The position numbers and the translations under genes are program-made. 64,000 nt of DNA, from the NCBI RefSeq assembly GCF_900104515.1, contig NZ_FNJL01000003.1:186001-250000 (forward strand), in the 5' to 3' direction. The first letter of the stretch is position 1. Each line of letters starts with the position of its first letter. The notes beneath the pieces are model-generated. The model was not told the origin of the DNA. It searched no databases and worked only from the letters and a program-made list of their open reading frames with translations. This DNA is from Paracidovorax cattleyae (GTDB lineage: Bacteria; Pseudomonadota; Gammaproteobacteria; Burkholderiales; Burkholderiaceae_C). This document shows, piece by piece, positions 1-9,805 of the stretch.

Positions 1-408
1 CGCTGGACCACCCACATCAGCAGCGACATGGTGGCGGCCTCGCTGCTCAAGCCCGACCGCATGGCGACGATCGACCTGTTCCAGTACATCCGCCACCTGG
101 AATCGAACGGCCAGGCCGCGCAGAAGTACGAGATCGAGTTCTGGCGCAAGGTCTTCTATCCCCTGAGCTGCCTGGTGATGGTGGTGCTGTCGCTGCCCTT
201 CGCCTACCTGCACTTCCGCTCCGGCGGCATCGCCGGCTACGTGTTCGGCGGGGTGATGGCGGGAATCAGCTTCTTCCTGCTCAACAACGTGTTCGGCTAT
301 GCGGGCAACCTGCAGAACTGGTCGCCCTGGCTCACCGCGGCGGCGCCGGGCATCATCTATTCGCTGCTGTCGCTCGGGGCGTTCGGCTGGCTGGTGCTGA
401 GGCGATGA
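1..408 (+). CDS. lptG: LPS export permease LptG, C-terminal part
   Basis: The reading frame is open from the first base, so only the C-terminal 135 residues are present. LptG is one of the two inner-membrane permeases of the LptB2FG complex that extracts lipopolysaccharide for transport to the outer membrane. Visible features are the periplasmic-to-membrane transition EFWRKVFYPLSCLVMVVLS, a second hydrophobic segment (GGVMAGISFFLLNNVFGYAG) and a last one before the stop (AAAPGIIYSLLSLGAFGWLVL), the usual end of the YjgP/YjgQ family. The stop overlaps the start of the next gene in an ATGA arrangement, so the two are probably co-transcribed. LptG rather than LptF is chosen from general sequence resemblance. 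Confidence 0.85.
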   Translation, partial: RWTTHISSDMVAASLLKPDRMATIDLFQYIRHLESNGQAAQKYEIEFWRKVFYPLSCLVMVVLSLPFAYLHFRSGGIAGYVFGGVMAGISFFLLNNVFGYAGNLQNWSPWLTAAAPGIIYSLLSLGAFGWLVLRR

Positions 409-800
409 ACATGGCGAACGACACGTCCCGGGCCGACGGCCCCCGCGGCGTGGTGCTGTTCGCCCACGGCTCGCGCGACCCGCTGTGGCGTGCACCGATC
501 GAGGCCGTGGAGGCCCGCATGCGGCAGCAGGCGCCCGGCCTGGAGGTGCGCTGTGCCTACCTGGAACTCGCCGAGCCCGACCTGCCCTCCGCAGTGCGCG
601 AGCTGGCGGCGCGCGGCGTGGACCGGCTCACGGTGGTGCCGATGTTTCTGGGCACCGGCAAGCATGCGCGCGAGGATCTGCCGCAGCTCGTGCAGGCGCT
701 GCGGGCGGAGCATCCGGACATGGCCATCACCGTGCAGGGCGCCATCGGCGAGGATGCGCGCATGACGGCGCTGATGGCGGAGATCGCCGCGCAGCAGTGA
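405..800 (+). CDS. CbiX-type sirohydrochlorin chelatase family protein
   Basis: A 131-residue protein of the short CbiX/SirB class II chelatase family. These enzymes insert Co or Fe into sirohydrochlorin on the route to cobalamin or siroheme. The two family metal-binding histidines are visible: His21 in LFAHGSRDP and His87 in PMFLGTGKHARED. The length matches the single-domain form, which acts as a dimer. The start ATG overlaps the lptG stop; a second ATG lies two codons downstream. No other tetrapyrrole gene is next to it. The metal cannot be told from the sequence, so no gene symbol is given. Confidence 0.85.
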   Translation: MNMANDTSRADGPRGVVLFAHGSRDPLWRAPIEAVEARMRQQAPGLEVRCAYLELAEPDLPSAVRELAARGVDRLTVVPMFLGTGKHAREDLPQLVQALRAEHPDMAITVQGAIGEDARMTALMAEIAAQQ

Positions 801-915
801 CGGTGGCCGACAGGCGTTCCGCGGGCGCGGCGGCAATGCATTTTTTGAGTGCGGGTCACGCCGTTGGCTTAGACGATTGCCGCATAATCAAGGGACTCCT
901 TAGCAGCAATCAGAT

Positions 916-1857
916 ATGAACCTGCACCAGTTCCGCTTCGTCCAGGAAGCCGCCCGCCGCAACCTCAACCTGACGGAGGCCGCGAAGGCGCTCCACACCT
1001 CGCAGCCCGGGGTGTCCAAGGCCATCATCGAACTGGAAGACGAGCTGGGCGTGGACATCTTCGCGCGCCACGGCAAGCGGCTCAAGCGCATCACCGAACC
1101 GGGTCAGCACGTGCTCAAGAGCATCGAGCTGATCATGCGCGAGGTGGGCAACCTCAAGCGCATCGGCGAGCAGTTCAGCGCGCAGGACAGCGGCACGCTG
1201 AGCATCGCCACCACCCACACGCAGGCGCGCTACGTGCTGCCGGTGCCCGTGGCGAAGCTGCGCGAGGCCTATCCCAAGGTGAACGTGAGCCTGCACCAGG
1301 CCACGCCGCACGAGGTGGCGCGCATGGTGATCGACGAGGTGGCGGAGATCGGCATGGCCACCGAATCGCTCGCGGACTATCCCGACCTCGTCACCCTGCC
1401 CTGCTACGAGTGGCAGCACGTGCTGGTGATGCCCTCGGGCCATCCACTCGCGCAGCAGGAGCGCATCAGCGTGGACGACATCGCCCACGAGGCCCTCATC
1501 ACCTACCACCCGTCCTTCACGGGGCGCGGCAAGATCGACCAGGCCTTCGCCGCGCGCAAGCTGCAGCCGCGCATCGTGCTGGAGGCCATCGATTCGGACG
1601 TGATCAAGACCTATGTGCGCCTAGGCCTGGGCGTGGGCATCGTGGCCGAGATGGCCATGCGCGACGACCCGCTCGGCGACCTGGTGGTGCGGCCGGTGGG
1701 CCACCTGTTCGGCCAGAGCGTGGCGCGCGTGGCATTCAAGCGCGGCGCCTACCTGCGCAACTTCGTCTATAAATTCGCGGAGCTGCTCAGCGACCGGCTG
1801 AACCGCGAACTCGTGGCCCGCGCGATGACCGGGCACGTGAACGACTACGAGCTTTGA
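916..1857 (+). CDS. CysB-family LysR-type transcriptional regulator
   Basis: A 313-residue LysR-type regulator with the winged helix-turn-helix at residues 1-60 (NLNLTEAAKALHTSQPGVSK) and a type 2 periplasmic-binding-like effector domain from about residue 90. The opening MNLHQFRFVQEAARRNLNLT and the segment TTHTQARYVLP are characteristic of the CysB/Cbl subgroup, which senses O-acetylserine, sulfate or thiosulfate and controls sulfur assimilation. The 115 bp upstream hold no gene and should contain its promoter. No cys gene is adjacent; the next gene on the same strand is a methionine-type aminotransferase, loosely consistent with sulfur metabolism. CysB subgroup membership is fairly secure; the regulon is not known. 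Confidence 0.88.
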   Translation: MNLHQFRFVQEAARRNLNLTEAAKALHTSQPGVSKAIIELEDELGVDIFARHGKRLKRITEPGQHVLKSIELIMREVGNLKRIGEQFSAQDSGTLSIATTHTQARYVLPVPVAKLREAYPKVNVSLHQATPHEVARMVIDEVAEIGMATESLADYPDLVTLPCYEWQHVLVMPSGHPLAQQERISVDDIAHEALITYHPSFTGRGKIDQAFAARKLQPRIVLEAIDSDVIKTYVRLGLGVGIVAEMAMRDDPLGDLVVRPVGHLFGQSVARVAFKRGAYLRNFVYKFAELLSDRLNRELVARAMTGHVNDYEL

Positions 1858-1877
1858 TTCTTCCTCACCCCAAGCAC

Positions 1878-3047
1878 ATGACCACCACCGCTGCCGCGCG
1901 CACGCCGACCCTTCCGAGCAAGCTGCCCCAGGTGGGCACGACGATCTTTGCCGTGATGTCCGCCCTGGCGGCCGAGCACGGCGCCGTGAACCTGGGCCAG
2001 GGCTTCCCCGATTTCGACTGCGATCCGGCCCTGGTCGATGCGGTGGCGGGCGCCATGCGCGCAGGCCACAACCAGTACCCGCCCATGCCGGGCGTGCCGG
2101 CGCTGCGCCAGGCCGTGTCGCGCAAGATCGAGGCGCTGCACGGCCGCGCCTATTCGCCGGATACCGAGATCACCGTGACGGCCGGTGCGACGCAGGGCAT
2201 CCTGACGGCGATCCTGGCGGTGGTGCAGGCGGGCGACGAGGTGATCGTGCTCGATCCCTGCTACGACAGCTACGTGCCCAACGTGGAGCTGGCGGGCGGC
2301 ACGGCGGTGCGCGTGCCCCTCGCGCCCGGCACCTTCCGGCCGGATTTCGGGCGCATCGCTGCCGCGCTCACGCCGCGCGCGCGCGCGATCATCATCAACA
2401 CGCCGCACAACCCGTCCGCCACCGTGTGGACGGACGAGGACATGCGGGCGCTGGAGGCGCTGCTGGCGCCCACCGGCGTGGTCGTGGTCAGCGACGAGGT
2501 GTACGAGCACATGGTGTTCGACGGCGCGCAGCACCAGAGCGTCGCGCGCTTCCCCGGGCTGGCCGCACGGGCGTTCATCGTGTCGAGCTTCGGCAAGACC
2601 TTCCACGTCACGGGCTGGAAGGTGGGCACGGTGGTGGCGCCCGCGCCGCTCATGGCCGAGTTCCGCAAGGTGCACCAGTTCAACGTGTTCACGGTGAACA
2701 CGCCGATGCAGCACGCGCTGGCGGCGTACCTCGCCGATCCGGCGCCCTACCTGCAGCTGCCGGCCTTCTACCAGGCCAAGCGCGACCTGTTCCGCCAGGG
2801 GCTGGAAGGCTCGCGCCTGAAGCTGCTTCCCAGCACGGGCAGCTACTTCCAGTGCGTGGACATCTCGCAGGTGAGCGACCTGGGCGACGTGGAGTTCTGC
2901 CAGTGGCTCACGCGCGAGATCGGCGTGGCCGCCATACCGCTGTCGCCGTTCTACGGCGACGGGTTCGACCAGCGCGTGGTGCGTTTTTGCTTCGCCAAGC
3001 GCGACGAGACGCTGCGCGAGGCACTGCAGCGGCTGCGCCGGCTCTGA
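1878..3047 (+). CDS. Class I/II PLP aminotransferase, methionine aminotransferase-like (YbdL type)
   Basis: A 389-residue fold-type I aminotransferase. The glycine-rich opening NLGQGFPDFD, the substrate/cofactor motif INTPHNPSA, the PLP-phosphate region SDEVYEHM and the Schiff-base lysine in SSFGKTFHVTGWKVG place it with the YbdL/kynurenine-aminotransferase subgroup, which prefers methionine and aromatic amino acids with 2-oxoacids. The ATG at 1878 is chosen over a TTG at 1854 that overlaps the preceding regulator stop; the extra residues are not family-like. It is only 20 bp from the CysB-like gene and may be co-transcribed. Substrate is inferred from the subgroup. Confidence 0.85.
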   Translation: MTTTAAARTPTLPSKLPQVGTTIFAVMSALAAEHGAVNLGQGFPDFDCDPALVDAVAGAMRAGHNQYPPMPGVPALRQAVSRKIEALHGRAYSPDTEITVTAGATQGILTAILAVVQAGDEVIVLDPCYDSYVPNVELAGGTAVRVPLAPGTFRPDFGRIAAALTPRARAIIINTPHNPSATVWTDEDMRALEALLAPTGVVVVSDEVYEHMVFDGAQHQSVARFPGLAARAFIVSSFGKTFHVTGWKVGTVVAPAPLMAEFRKVHQFNVFTVNTPMQHALAAYLADPAPYLQLPAFYQAKRDLFRQGLEGSRLKLLPSTGSYFQCVDISQVSDLGDVEFCQWLTREIGVAAIPLSPFYGDGFDQRVVRFCFAKRDETLREALQRLRRL

Positions 3048-3068
3048 GCGGGGTATCCGCAAGCTCTG

Positions 3069-3782
3069 CTAGACCACCAGATCGATTTCCCGGTCGGTGA
3101 AGCCGAAGCGCCCCAGCATCCTCCGGTGTTCCGGACTACCGAGGTAACGGTCCAGGACGGCATCCACCCGTTGCCGCAAATCGCCGTCATTCCGGGCGAA
3201 GGCGAAGGCACCGAACGCCGGCGGCTTTTCCGCCGCGGCGACCACCACCGTTTGCACTCTGGCTGCAGGGTTCTGCAGGGCGAAGGCAGCATGGGCACGG
3301 GCAACGCTGGCATACGCGTCGGCCCGGCCATTCGATACCGCCCCGGCGGCTTCGGCATAGCTGTCGTAGAGCTGGATCCGGGCGGCCGGTATGGCGAAGT
3401 CTTCGTGGGCCGTCCGGTGCTGGATCTGGTCACGCACCACGGCCAGGCGGCAGTCGGGATCCAGGGCGACGGACCGGTAGCCGTCCAGGGCCAGCGGATT
3501 GCCTTGGGCGACCAGCAGGCCATCGGCCAGCGCCCAGATCGGGCGGCTGAAACTCACCTGGCGCTGCCTTTGCTCGGTAACGAATAGTCCGGTGGTCATC
3601 CGCCAGCGCCCCGCCGCGAGACCCGGCAGAAGTTCGGCAAAGGTGGTTTCAACGGGTTGGAAGGGCGGTAGTCCGGCAACCTGCAGCACAGTCCGGGCCA
3701 CTTCCACATCGCAGCCGGTCAGGCTGCCGTCGGCCGCAAGGTCATTGAAGGGCGGTTCGATGATGTAGGCGAAGAGGGTCAT
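3069..3782 (-). CDS. Family 3 extracellular solute-binding-like protein without visible signal peptide
   Basis: A 237-residue protein of the SBP_bac_3 (amino-acid-binding) family: EPPFNDLAADGSLTGCDVEVARTV near the N-terminus, then the two-lobe pattern including FSRPIWALADGLLV. The ATG at 3782 is the start that lies directly at the recognisable domain; no hydrophobic leader precedes the domain, and the longer upstream frame is arginine-rich shadow sequence. It may therefore be a cytoplasmic ligand-binding protein or use an unrecognised export route. It lies 13 bp after the alpha/beta hydrolase gene and is the last member of the long aromatic-acid operon. Confidence 0.7.
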   Translation of the reverse strand: MTLFAYIIEPPFNDLAADGSLTGCDVEVARTVLQVAGLPPFQPVETTFAELLPGLAAGRWRMTTGLFVTEQRQRQVSFSRPIWALADGLLVAQGNPLALDGYRSVALDPDCRLAVVRDQIQHRTAHEDFAIPAARIQLYDSYAEAAGAVSNGRADAYASVARAHAAFALQNPAARVQTVVVAAAEKPPAFGAFAFARNDGDLRQRVDAVLDRYLGSPEHRRMLGRFGFTDREIDLVV

Positions 3783-3795
3783 CCGTGCTCCTGTT

Positions 3796-4662
3796 CTACC
3801 CGCCCGCCATGCGCACCAGGGCGCGGCACGGCAGGCTGGCCGGGTCCTCGAACGCCTGCACGGCGTCGAAGTGGTCGGCTCCCGGCATCGGATGCAGTTC
3901 GGCCGCGTTGCCGGCCGCACGCCATGCGGCATGGAAGCTCCGGGACTGCTGCGCGAAGGCCTCCTGCTCGGCCCCGCCCCAGCAGAGCGTGACGGGCGTG
4001 GCGCTGGGCCGCGCATGCAGCACGGGCGAATTGCGGCGCACCATGCCCTCGTCCAGCTGGATTGCGGGCTGCAGGTAGCTGTAGCGCAGCGGCGCGATAT
4101 CGTAGAGGCCGCTCACCAGCACCGCTCCCGCGAAGGGATCGGCCGGCAGGCCGTAATCCTCTTCCCAGCGCGTGCACAGCAGCATCGCGCCCAGGTGCCC
4201 GCCCGCGGAATGCCCGCCGACGACGATGCGCGCCGGGTCACCGCCATGCTCGCCGATGTGGCGGACCACCCACGCTGCCGCGGCGCGCACCTGCCGCACG
4301 ATCTCGTCGATCGTGACAGTCGGGCACAGCGCGTAATCCACCGCCACGGTGGTGAAGCCCAGCGCATGCGGGCCCTGCGCCACGCAGCTGAAATCGCGCG
4401 CGCTGCGGGCCCGCCAGTAGCCGCCGTGGATGAAGAAGAACACCGGCGCGCCGGGCCGGTCGGCCGGGAAGATGTCCAGCGTTTCCGCCAGCGTGGGGCC
4501 GTAGGGCACGGCGGGCAGGTAGGGCAGCGCCTGGCGCGTGGCCTCGCTGTGTTCGGCGAAGTGCCGGTTCGAGGCGGCCGCATCATGCGCGCGCTTCAGG
4601 GTGTCGTAGGCTTCGTCGATCGCCTGCTGGCTATCGAAACCGTGGGGGAACGCCATCGCCAT
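3796..4662 (-). CDS. Alpha/beta hydrolase, arylformamidase-like
   Basis: A 288-residue alpha/beta hydrolase of the esterase/kynurenine-formamidase-like group. The oxyanion-hole motif HGGYWR is at about residues 79-84, the nucleophile elbow GHSAGG follows around residue 150, and a C-terminal histidine is in GADHFDA. HGGYW is the signature shared with animal-type arylformamidases that hydrolyse N-formylkynurenine to kynurenine, the route from tryptophan to anthranilate. In an operon for 2-aminobenzoyl-CoA metabolism it may hydrolyse a formyl, amide or ester precursor, or act as a thioesterase. It sits 16 bp downstream of the ridA-like gene. Family is secure, substrate is inferred. Confidence 0.8.
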   Translation of the reverse strand: MAMAFPHGFDSQQAIDEAYDTLKRAHDAAASNRHFAEHSEATRQALPYLPAVPYGPTLAETLDIFPADRPGAPVFFFIHGGYWRARSARDFSCVAQGPHALGFTTVAVDYALCPTVTIDEIVRQVRAAAAWVVRHIGEHGGDPARIVVGGHSAGGHLGAMLLCTRWEEDYGLPADPFAGAVLVSGLYDIAPLRYSYLQPAIQLDEGMVRRNSPVLHARPSATPVTLCWGGAEQEAFAQQSRSFHAAWRAAGNAAELHPMPGADHFDAVQAFEDPASLPCRALVRMAGG

Positions 4663-4678
4663 CGGGGCACCCCGGGGT

Positions 4679-5071
4679 TCAGTCCGGCACCACGGCCGTG
4701 ACCTCGATCTCGACCTTGGCGCGGTCCTCGATCAGTGCGGAGACTTCCACCGCCGTCATCGCCGCGTTGAAGCTGCCGATGATCTCGCGGAAGTCCTGGC
4801 CGATCTGGCGCAGTGAGGCCACGTAGTCTTTTTTGTCCGTCACATACCAGGTCATGCGCACGATGTGCTCGGGGCGGGCGCCGCCTTCCCGGAGCACCTC
4901 GACGATGTTCTGCAGCGCCTGCCGCACCTGGCCGCACAGCGTGTCGGTATGGAAGACACCCTGCGCGTCCCAGCCGATCATGCCGGCCACGAAGACCATG
5001 CGGCCACGCGCCGCGACGCCGTTGGAATAGCCCTTGGGACGGGGCCACCCGGGAGGAAGAAGGACTTGCAT
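4679..5071 (-). CDS. RidA-family enamine/imine deaminase
   Basis: A 130-residue RidA/YjgF/Rid protein (small trimeric enamine/imine hydrolase). Family features are YSNGVAARGRMVFVAGMIGWD near the N-terminus, the central VRQALQNIVEVLREGGARPEHIVRMTWYV, and a short acidic C-terminus. The expected substrate-binding arginine is the R in IVRMTWYV. In this operon a Rid protein makes sense: the dearomatised ring of 2-aminobenzoyl-CoA carries an amino group that can tautomerise to an enamine or imine, which a Rid enzyme could hydrolyse with loss of ammonia. That role is inference. Confidence 0.87.
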   Translation of the reverse strand: MQVLLPPGWPRPKGYSNGVAARGRMVFVAGMIGWDAQGVFHTDTLCGQVRQALQNIVEVLREGGARPEHIVRMTWYVTDKKDYVASLRQIGQDFREIIGSFNAAMTAVEVSALIEDRAKVEIEVTAVVPD

Positions 5072-5125
5072 GCGAATCTCCTGTCCGTTCGGTTCTCGAA
5101 AATCGTTATCGTTCTTGCGCGGGGG

Positions 5126-5832
5126 TCACACGCCCACGTAGCGCTGCCACAACGCCGGGTCGGCCGCGAGCGCGCCCGAGTCGCCCTGCCACACCACGCG
5201 GCCACGTTCGATGATGGTGTGGCGGTCTGCTAGCCGGACGAGGCGGCGCACGTATTTGTCGATGACCAGAATGGTCTGGCCCTGCGCTCGCAGGGCGTCC
5301 AGGCAGCGCCAGATCTCCTCGCGGATCAGCGGCGCCAGCCCTTCCGTGGCTTCGTCGAGCACGAGCAGGTGCGGGTTGGTCATGAGCGCACGGCCGATGG
5401 CCAGCATCTGCTGCTCGCCACCCGAGAGCTGCCCGCCCATGTGCGAGGCCCGCTCGGCCAGGCGCGGGAACAGCGCATGCACGCGCTCGAGCGTCCAGGG
5501 ATCGGCGGCGGCGTTGCGGCGGGCCGCGAACGCGACGAGGTTCTCGCGCACCGACAGGTTGGGAAAGATCTGCCGGCCCTCGGGCACCACGGCCAGCCCC
5601 ATGCGGGCGATACGGTCCGGCGCGAGCCGCTCGATGCGCTCGCCGCGAAAGCGCACCGATCCGGCCTTCGCGCGCGTGAGCCCGAGCAGTGCACGCACGG
5701 TGGTCGTCTTGCCCATGCCGTTGCGGCCCAGCAGTGTGGCGACCTCGCCGGCGCGGATGTCGAACGCGATGCCGAACAGCACCTGGCTGCTGCCATAGGC
5801 GGCCTCCAGCCCCTCGACTTCGAGCAATGCGC

Positions 5833-5836
<4 letters not shown>
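5126..5836 (-). CDS. livF: Branched-chain/aromatic acid ABC transporter ATP-binding protein LivF type
   Basis: A 236-residue ATPase of the HAAT (Liv) importer family. Walker A GRNGMGKTT is at residues 37-45, the ABC signature LSGGEQQMLAIGRAL follows, and the Walker B is LLVLDEATEGL, typical of LivF. It overlaps the livG-like gene by 4 bp, and with livG, livM, livH and the upstream binding protein forms a complete importer. Its place between the CoA ligase and RidA genes suggests the importer brings in the aromatic acid or a precursor rather than branched-chain amino acids. Confidence 0.9.
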
Positions 5837-6596
<760 letters not shown>

Positions 6597-6600
<4 letters not shown>

Positions 6601-7589
6601 GGACGGTCCTTCCGTGGGCGTCCGAGGCTCAGCAGGCCGTTGGGCGCCACCAGCACCACCGCCAGCAGCACGGCGCCCAGGCCGAACTGCCAATGCAGGG
6701 TGTGGGCCGCGAGCACCTCCTCGATCAGCAGGAACACCACCGCGCCCGCGAAACCGCCGTAGAGCCGCCCCACGCCGCCCAGGATCACCATCACCATGAG
6801 CATGCCCGACTGGCTCCACTGCAGCGCAGCGGGGCTCACAAAGCCCGCCTGGTTGGCCAGCAGCACGCCTGCCAGGCCGGCGATGGCGCCCGCGAGCGTG
6901 AAAGCCGCCAGCTTGTGGCGATAGACCGGAAAGCCGAGCGCGGCCATGCGCGTCCCGTTCTCGCGGATGCCCTGCAGCGCATGGCCGAAGCGGGCATTGA
7001 GCAGCCGCGCCAGGCCCACGAAGACCAGCACGCACAGGGCCAGCACACAGTAGTAAAAGCGTGCATCGTCGGCCAGGTCGAGCCAGGAGCCAACCTGCGA
7101 ACGCGACGCGAGCGAGAGGCCGTCCTCGCCGCCATAGGCCTTGAACGACACCATGAGGTAGTACAGCATCTGCGCAAACGCGAGGGTGATCATGATGAAG
7201 TACACCCCCTGCGTGCGCAGGCTCACCAAGCCGATCACGAAGGCGAACAGCGCTCCCGCGGCGATGGCCGCGGGCCACGCGATCCAGGCCGAGGCGATGC
7301 CCTCCTGCATCAGGATGCCCACCGCATAGGCGCCCACGCCCACGAAGGCCGCATGCCCGAAGCTGACCATGCCGCCAAAGCCGAGGATCAGGTTCAGGCT
7401 GGTGGCCGCCAGCGCGAAGATCAGGATGCGGCTCGCCACGCCGATGTAGAAGCCCTCGCCCAGCGCCTGCGCGGCGGTGGGCAGCAGCGCCAGCAGCACG
7501 AGCAGAGGCACGCTCCAGCGCGGGTGCAGGCCGTGGTCCAGCAGGCTCGGCGCTGGGTCTTCTGAGGGGTGCATCGTGGGTTCAGCCAT
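6597..7589 (-). CDS. livM: Liv-type ABC transporter permease LivM type
   Basis: A 330-residue membrane protein of the branched-chain amino-acid permease family. After a short hydrophilic N-terminus there are about eight to ten hydrophobic segments, with the family motif NLILGFGGMVSFGHAAFVGVGAY near residue 65 and a later RENGTRMAALGFPVYRHK coupling loop for the ATPases. It overlaps livH by 8 bp and livG by 4 bp. It is one of the two membrane subunits of the importer in this operon. Confidence 0.9.
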
Positions 7590-8502
7590 GGGAGGGGAAA
7601 AGCCCGCGCGGCTTCCAGAACAGCACTGCCGCCATGAGCACGTAGATCAGGATGGAGGCCACGGCCGGACCGGCACCCGCGGCGGCCGCGGGCCCCAGCA
7701 GGCGCTCGGCGAGCAGCGGCACGAGCGTGCGGCCGGCCGTGTCCACCAGTCCCACGAGCAGCGCGCCCACCAGGGCACCGCGGATGGAGCCGATGCCGCC
7801 GATCACGATGACCACGAAGGCCAGGATCAGGATGCTCTCGCCCATGCCGACCTGCACGGCCAGCAGCGGGCCCAGCATGCCCCCGGCGATGGCACAGAGC
7901 GCCGCGCCCAGCGCGAAGATGCCGGTGAACAGCCGGCGCACATTGGTGCCCATGGCCATCGCCATCTCGCGGTTGGAAGCGCCGGCGCGCACCTGCATGC
8001 CGACGCGCGTGCGCGTGACCAGCAGGTAGAGCAGCAGCGCCACCGCCAGCCCCACGCCGATGATGAACAGCCGGTAGGCCGGATACTGGAAGCCCGGCAG
8101 CAGTTCCACCGGGCCCGCCAGCGCGGGCGGTGGATTGAGCGGCACCGGCTGCGAGCCCCAGACCATGCGCACGGCCTCGTTGGCCATCAGCAGGATCGCG
8201 AAGGTGCCCAGCACCTGCGAGAGGTGGTCGCGCCGATAGAGGCGCCGCAGCACGGACACCTCCAGCAGCACGCCGATCGCCGCCGTGGCGAGCGTGCCGC
8301 CCGCCAGTCCGATCCAGAACGAGCCCGACGCCGTGGCGATGGCCGCGATCAGGTAGGCGCCCACCATGTAGAGCGAGCCGTGTGCCAGGTTGATCATGTC
8401 CATGATGCCGAACACCAGCGTGAGGCCGGCGGCCAGCAGGAACAGCATCAGCCCGAACTGCAGGCCGTTGAGCGATTGCTCGAGAAGCAGGAGCCTCGTC
8501 AT
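7582..8502 (-). CDS. livH: Liv-type ABC transporter permease LivH type
   Basis: A 306-residue permease of the LivH class with an even run of hydrophobic helices. The N-terminal LNGLQFGLMLFLLAAGLTLVFGIMDMINLAHGSLYMVGAY is the hallmark (given here only as its family region, residues about 8-48). The cytoplasmic coupling loop contains GASNREMAMAMGTNVRR. It lies 21 bp downstream of the binding-protein gene and overlaps livM, forming the membrane heterodimer with it. Confidence 0.9.
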   Translation of the reverse strand: MTRLLLLEQSLNGLQFGLMLFLLAAGLTLVFGIMDMINLAHGSLYMVGAYLIAAIATASGSFWIGLAGGTLATAAIGVLLEVSVLRRLYRRDHLSQVLGTFAILLMANEAVRMVWGSQPVPLNPPPALAGPVELLPGFQYPAYRLFIIGVGLAVALLLYLLVTRTRVGMQVRAGASNREMAMAMGTNVRRLFTGIFALGAALCAIAGGMLGPLLAVQVGMGESILILAFVVIVIGGIGSIRGALVGALLVGLVDTAGRTLVPLLAERLLGPAAAAGAGPAVASILIYVLMAAVLFWKPRGLFPSHG

Positions 8503-8523
8503 GCGCGCGACCGGCCCACGGTC

Positions 8524-9726
8524 TCAGGAAGGCATGCGGCATTCGCCGACGTAGGCGTCGGCATGCGCCTCGAACACGCGGCCGACGGTCTTGTTGGTGA
8601 TACGGCCCCGCCCGTCCTTCACCACCTCGCGCAGGTAGTAGTCCTGCACGGGGTAGTGGTTGGTATTGAAGCGGAACGGCCCGCGCACCGATTCGAACGG
8701 CGCGGCCTCCAGCGCCTTGCGCAGTGCGGCCTTGTCCTCCAGCTTGCCGCCCACGCGGCGCACGGCGCCGTCGATGAGCCGGGCGGCGTCGTAGCCCTGC
8801 GCGGCGTAGAGCGTCGGCAGGCGGCCGTATTCCTTCTGGAAGTCGGCCACGAAGCGCTTGTTGGCCGCGTTGTCCATGTCGTGCGCCCACTGCGAGCTGT
8901 TGAAGATGCCCACCATGGCATCGCCCACAGCGCGGATCACGTCCTCGTCGGCCGAGAAGCCCGGGGCGAAGAGCTTCATCTCCTTGCCCAGGCCAGCGCC
9001 GGTGAACTGCTTGACGAAGTTCACGCCCAGGCCGCCTGGCAGGAACACGAACACCGCGTCGGCGCCCGAGGCGCGGATCTTGGACAGCTCCGCGCCGTAG
9101 TCGAGCTGGCTCAGCGGCGTGTAGGCCTCCATCACCACCTCGCCCTTGTAGAAGCGCTTGAAGCCGGCCAGCGCATCCTTGCCCGCCGGGTAGTTGGGCG
9201 CGAGCAGCGCCACCTTCTTGAACCCGCGGTCCTGCACGGTCTTGCCGACGGCCTCGTGCATGTTGTCGTTCTGGTAGGAGGCGCTGAAGAAGTACGGGTT
9301 GCACTGCGCCCCCACGTACTGCGACGGCCCGGCGTTGGCGCTGATGTAGAACGTGCGCGACTGGAACACCGGCTGCCCGACGGCCAGCATCACGTTGGAG
9401 AACACGATGCCGGTCATGAAATCCACGCGCTCGCGCTTGAGCAGCCGGTCGGCCGTCTGCTTGGCCGCGTCGGGGCTCTGCTGGTCGTCCGCCACGGTCA
9501 CTTCGGCCGGCAGGCCGCCGAGCTTGCCCGCGCCCTGCTTCACCGCGAGCTGAAAGCCGTCGCGGATGTCGATCCCGAGGCCCGATCCGGGGCCGGACAG
9601 CGTGGTCAGCAGGCCGACCTTGACCTTGTCCGCGGCCTGGGCGCCACCGGCCAGCAGGGCGATGGAGGCGCCGATGGCTGCGGCAAATGTCGAGGGCCGG
9701 TGCACGCGGGGCGGGAAAAATGGCAT
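8524..9726 (-). CDS. Liv-type ABC transporter periplasmic substrate-binding protein
   Basis: A 400-residue periplasmic-binding-protein-type-1 protein. Residues 1-32 form a Sec signal peptide with hydrophobic core FAAAIGASIALLAG and cleavage after AQA. The mature start VKVGLLTTLSGPGSGLGIDIRDG is typical of the Leu/Ile/Val-binding family. The ATG at 9726 has a good AAGGAG ribosome site; an upstream in-frame start would spoil the signal peptide. Related proteins in aromatic-degradation operons bind benzoate-like acids, and the operon context suggests an aromatic acid or kynurenine-type ligand here (inference). Confidence 0.88.
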   Translation of the reverse strand: MPFFPPRVHRPSTFAAAIGASIALLAGGAQAADKVKVGLLTTLSGPGSGLGIDIRDGFQLAVKQGAGKLGGLPAEVTVADDQQSPDAAKQTADRLLKRERVDFMTGIVFSNVMLAVGQPVFQSRTFYISANAGPSQYVGAQCNPYFFSASYQNDNMHEAVGKTVQDRGFKKVALLAPNYPAGKDALAGFKRFYKGEVVMEAYTPLSQLDYGAELSKIRASGADAVFVFLPGGLGVNFVKQFTGAGLGKEMKLFAPGFSADEDVIRAVGDAMVGIFNSSQWAHDMDNAANKRFVADFQKEYGRLPTLYAAQGYDAARLIDGAVRRVGGKLEDKAALRKALEAAPFESVRGPFRFNTNHYPVQDYYLREVVKDGRGRITNKTVGRVFEAHADAYVGECRMPS

Positions 9727-9805
9727 CGAAGGCTCCTTGGCAGTGAGCGGGAGGCGGTGGATGGAAGGGATGGATGGCGCGGGACGGCAGCCCCGCGTGC
9801 CCGCA

